In this document: positions 56,201-62,200 of the stretch, piece by piece
Layout of the letters: every line of letters begins with the position of its first letter
Numbering within the stretch: the stretch's first letter is position 1
DNA from: Saccoglossus kowalevskii
Taxonomy: Eukaryota; Hemichordata; Enteropneusta; Harrimaniidae
NCBI RefSeq assembly: GCF_000003605.2
Contig: NW_003147276.1
Span: 243,785 to 307,784, forward strand
Length of the DNA: 64,000 nucleotides
Reading direction: 5' to 3'
Notes under the pieces: model-generated
Seen by the model: only the letters and a program-made list of their open reading frames with translations
What the model was told of the DNA's origin: nothing
The model's database searches: none
Translations under genes and position numbers: made by a program

Positions 56201-59200
56201 CATTTTATTGTCATGAATACCTCCGTGATGTCCGTGACAGATGGTTTCCCTGGGGCATCTGGGACTTCTATATATGTGTGGTAGGATGTGAAGAATAAAA
56301 AGAGATAGAGGAAGCATAGTGTAAGGGTACTTAATGGCGAGACAAAGTAGGAATATCCTTACCTTTCTAACATGGTAATCACACTGAGCAGAATCTTGAA
56401 CTTGCAGACCATGCAAATAGTACTGTAGCAGCAGGATTAAGTGCTGCATTATGTCAACATGCAGCCATTGCATAGCCAATGCGAAGGCAAAAACATTATG
56501 CACACCTGATAAGCACATGATGCACATCTGGTGAGCACATGATGATCACATGATGTACACCTGACGAGCATGTCATAAACATGAGTAGGCAACATAGAGC
56601 AGTCTTACCAGAGAAAATACAGTTCATTCAGTGATAGCATTGCAAGTTTGTAGACACATGTAACAATAAGATGCAGATAACACTCAAGTGCATACAAGAC
56701 ATAATTCTAGTATGCTAGAGCAAAGAATTTAAGAGACAAATTACAAAGAGTGCACATTCAGCATTAAGGTACAGAAGTATATTAATATAGCCAGTGCCTT
56801 TATATCATACATAACATTGTATACTGCCAGTGTATTGTTCAAAGCAAAGAGTGCAATAATATATAATATGAATGCAAGATAAAATGCAAAGAAACAAGCA
56901 ATATTAAGGCTACATAGTATAAATGCAAGTGGAATATAATGCAATATATATAAAGAGTGCAATATACATCATATAGAATGCAAGATAAAATGCATAGAAA
57001 CAAGCAATATTGAAGCTGCATTACAGTGCAGTGCTTACCATAGGGAGGTTTCAAAGTGATAGGAAGAGTGGCATCACTTGGTTTACCAACGCCAGCTTTG
57101 TTCTCAGCAGCTATTTTGAACTGATACACACATCGCTCTCGTAGATCAGACACTGTATGTGTCAAGCATTCCAACATTTGTGAAGATTGTACCCAAAGTT
57201 TATCCAATCTCTCTTTGGAATACAACACATAACCAAGGATTGGTGCACCACCATCAGACTCGGGTGGTGTCCATTCCAATGTGACAGAGTGATGGGTCAC
57301 ATCAAGAACTTTAGGAACTGGTGGAGCTCCTGGTGCATCTGGGTAAAAGGGAAGCATTGATTGTAGGGAATAATGAGAAACCTGATGTGAATTAAGTGTG
57401 GGTTAGAGGAGTAGTGACACACGACAATGAACGGCAAACCACTAGAAACATATTAGATGATTAACAAAACCTAGTTTCACAAAATCACTAGACTATATTC
57501 TTATTTCTCGAAAGCCAATATTATATCATGAAATGACAAGCAAATTCATTGTTAACGAGAGACCAGAAAAAAACTTCAAAGGACTAGTTAAACTGTATTC
57601 CTTGTTACTAATATTTTAGTATAATTTTAGTTCACAAAAACCAAAATGTCAAACTCAAATATTATTACAGTCCTTACCATAAGGATTTTTTGCTTTTGTT
57701 GGTTTTGATGACTGACTTGGTTTACCAGCTCCTGCTTTGTTCTCAGCAGAAACCCTAAACTCGTAAATTGTATTTTCTTTTAAGTCAGAGACTGTGCATG
57801 TTGGTTGTGCAACGTTAGCTGTGAGCGTCCACTTTGTACTGAACTGATCTTTCATCTCAACTATGTAAGAGATGATGGGATTACCACCATCTGATGCAGG
57901 TGGTTTCCATTCTAGAGTCATTGAAGACCTGGTCACATGAGATACATCAGGTTTGCTTGGTGCATCGGGCACATCTAAGGTGCAGGGGAGAAGTAGAAGA
58001 TGTGGTGAGAGAATACACAGAGCAGACATGGAGGGTGAAAATAGAAAGATGAAGATAAGGAAGATAAACTTGTCTGTGACACATTAGGGATATCAGACTT
58101 ATCGCAGTGTTCTACCAGAATCAGACCTACCTTATCGCAGTGGTCCATCAGAATGAGACCTACCTTATTGCAGCGTTACATCAGAATGAGACTTACCTTA
58201 TTGCAGCGTTACATCAGAATCATACCTACCATAGAACTAGGTTAATAATGACTAACTCGTACTTACCATAGGGTGGTTTGGCAACAACAGGTTTAGATGG
58301 TTTGCTAGGTTCACTGATTCCAGCCTTATTTTCCGCCGACACACGGAAAATGTATTCTGTTCCTTTGATTAGGTCTTCAGCAATGATGAAAGGCTCTTTA
58401 ACTGGTGTTCTATTGACTCTTATCCAACGATCTTTACTGGTGTCACACCTTTCAACAATGTAGCCTGTGACTCTAGCTCCTCCATCGGATTCTGGTACAG
58501 TCCATTTGATACGGGCTGATGACTCAGTTACTTCAATAACATCAGGTCTGCCAGGGGCATCTGGTACAGAGATTTTCAGTGTAGCAGGGAAGCTTGGCTT
58601 TCCTTCTCCAGCTTTGTTTTCCGCAACAATACGGAATTCATAATCAGTACCTTCAGTCAGACCAGTAGACTTATAAATTGTATCTGTAACAGGCATGGCA
58701 CTGTCTTTTACCCAGCGTGAACTGAATTTCTCTTTTCGTTCGATTGAATATCCGGTAACTGGTGAACCACCATCGTCTTTTGGTGGTGTCCACAGCAGAG
58801 TAATGGAGCTGCCTTCAACTTTTGTGATATCTGGTGCACCAGGTGAATCTGGCACATCTGGAAAAGAAAACGAGGAATATCATTAAACGATCGGAGAAGA
58901 AAGTAAATGTGAAAGTAGGAAAGTTCCCTGAGACAACATGTAACACTTACCATATGGTGGTTTGGCAATTCTTGGGTCTGATGGTGAGCTTGGTTTGCCA
59001 ACGCCAGCCTTGTTCTCAGCAGACACACGGAACTGATATTCATTACCTTTTTCCAAACCAGTTACTGTAAATGTTGTGTCAGATATTGTAACATCACTAA
59101 CTCTGATAAACCGTGTACTGAATTTCTCTCTCTTTTCAACCACATAGTTAAATATAGGACTACCACCATCATCCATTGGTGGGCTCCAGGTTAGTGTTAT

Positions 59201-62200
59201 TGATTTCTCAGTCACACCTGAGACTGATGGCTTTTCTGGGGCATCAGGTTTATCTGTGTTGAAAGAAGAAAATCAGTAAGCATTGTGAAACTTGTAATGC
59301 TTTATAGATTATTTTATTCTGCCCTTGGACAGTATCATCATGACAATGTCACATACAAAGACATAATGTAATCTATAACTTACCATATGGTGGTTTGGCT
59401 ACTCTTGCTTCTGATGGTTCACTGAATTTGCCAACACCAGCCTTATTTTCAGCAGCAACTCGGAATTCATATTCAGTACCCTCTGTGAGATGAGTGACTT
59501 GGTATTCTGTGTCAGAGATGTTGTCCTTGGTTACTCGAATCCATCTGGAGCTGAATTTTTCTTTCCTCTCAATAACATAGTTGATAATCTTTGAATCTCC
59601 ATCAGTGTCTGGAACAGACCACTTAAGATGCATGGATGTTGCTGTAACATCTGAGATCTTTGGTTTTCCAGGAGGGCCTGGTACATCTATAGAAGTTAAA
59701 CACATATTTGTAAGATATATGCTTAGCCATATATGTGCTTGAGGAATCAGCAGTACCTATGCTAACCTTCTTGGCAATGTAGACATGATCCCTTCAATAA
59801 ACAGAATGTAGAGACACTTACCATAAGGTGGCTTAGCTAGTCTCTTATCGCTAGGCTCACTGAATGGTCCCATTCCTGCTTTGTTCTCTGCAGCCACTCT
59901 GAACAGATATTCAGTACCTTCCATTAAATCAGTTACAGTGTATGTTGTATCAGTTATTGTCTCTCTATGTGCTTTGGACCATCTTAGTCTTGAAGCATCT
60001 GATTTCTCAATGATGTAACCAGTGATAGGGCTGCCTCCATCAGAGAATGGTGTTGTCCACAACAGAGTCATGTGTGTTGCATCAACCTTGTTGACGTCTG
60101 GTTTTCCAGGTGCTTTTGGAACATCTGTTTTTAATAGAGACAATGTAGAAGTTTCGCTCAATGAAAAATATGTGAAATCAAATCACTGGTTGTGTCATCT
60201 AATGTATATATGCTATAAGCTAAGTGTTATAAGGCTTTTTAAAATTAATTCATGATCATGCTTGCAAGAGTATACTCACCATATGGTGGTTTGGCTTTTC
60301 TTGGTTCGCTTGGTTCACTTGGTTTACCAGGACCAGCCTTATTCTCAGCAATTACACGGAATTGATAATCAGAGCCTTCCTTCAATTGAGAAACTTTCAA
60401 AGATGTCTCTTTAACTGAATATGTATTAACTCTAGTCCACATTGTTGAGAATTGTTCTTTTCTTTCTACAAAGTATCCAGTTACAGGTGAACCACCATCA
60501 TTATCAGGTGGATACCAGCTAACAGTCATACTAGTAGCAGTCACATCGGATGTACTGGGCTTGTCAGAAGCTCCGGGAACACCTTGAAATACAAATATTA
60601 CTTTTAATTAACATAACAAAATTGATAAGATTTATAACCATATCTTAACAGCCACAAATGAACATTGATAATAATTATAAATAAAGATAAATAATGCACA
60701 ATGAATGTAAGTTTTTAATTTTGAAATATTTCTTAGTTCCTTTAGTTGTTCAGATTGGACAACTTCCAATAAAAAACACATACAGAAACCTGTTGTTACT
60801 AGAGAGGAAAATATGAAGAAGACTTACCATATGGTGGTTTGGCAGTTACAGTATCTGATGGTTCACTGTATTTGCTAACACCAGCTTTGTTCTCAGCAGC
60901 AACATGGAATTGATATTGTGATCCCTCAGTGAGTCCAGTCACATGGTATTCAGTGTCAGTCACCTTTTCATCAAGGAACACCTTAGACCAGCGAGTAGCA
61001 AATTCTTCTTTCTTCTCTATGAGGTAGTTAGTGATCTTACTTCCACCATCTGAATCAGGCTCTGTCCATTTTAGAGTCATCGAAGTCGCACTCACATTGG
61101 ATATTTTTGGTTTGCCAGGTTTATCTGGAACATCTAGAGAAAAAACAAAAATTGAGTTAGGGAATGAGAAAAAATATGAAAATGGAAACCCAGTATGTGC
61201 ATGTCACGTATGAAAGCTTATAACACTATTAATTATTTTATCAATTATTTTTCACTATTTTATGTGAATTAAATTAAATTCAACTTTATTTGTTTAATTT
61301 TCAGTGAATAGACAAGTTTTAAGTCAGTAAAAATAAATAACATGATTGATAACTTCCAGCCAAAATAAAGAATTCTTCAGTAATTAAAAGTATAATACAT
61401 AATTTTTATGAATACACAAGCAATACAAATTTGTTATGAATATCTTATCTGAATAGTTGTTGTTGATGAGCAAGTAAACTTACCATATGGTGGTTTGGCC
61501 TTCTTGACACCACTAGAGTCACTTGGTTTACCAACTCCAGCTTTGTTCTCTGCACATACTCTGAATTCATATTCATTTCCTTCCTTCAAACCTTCCACTT
61601 TATATGATGTGTCTGTTACACTGATTTTATTAACTTTACTCCATCTGAATCCAAACTGTTCTTTCATTTCCACGGTGTACCCAGTGATAGGAGAACCACC
61701 ATCTTCATCAGGTGGTGACCAGTTGAGTTTCATGGATGTTGCATCAATCTCAGATACAGTTGGTTTTCCAGGAGGACCAGGAACATCTGAATAAAGTAAT
61801 ACAGATTACAGTTAAAATGGAAACCCTGCCCACTGAAAGCCACAGATCCTGAGCAATCTTAGAATATCACCTTATGACTATATATTCCCTTCACCCCTGA
61901 ACCTGAATATTCAATCAGTAGGCTTGTTACTTATCAAAAGTTAAAACAAAGTAGAATCACTCGGATGTACATTTTCATATATATACATATACTCACCATA
62001 TGGTGGTTTAGCAATCCTTGGATCTGATGGGTCACTATATTTGTCAACACCAGCTTTGTTCTCAGCAGCAACTCGGAACTGATATTCTGAACCCTGTTGG
62101 AGGTCGGTAACAACATATGTCAAGTCAGTCACATCAAATCTGTTAGCTTTCATCCATCTGGAAGAAACCTTGTCCCTTTTCTCAATGATATATCCCTTAA

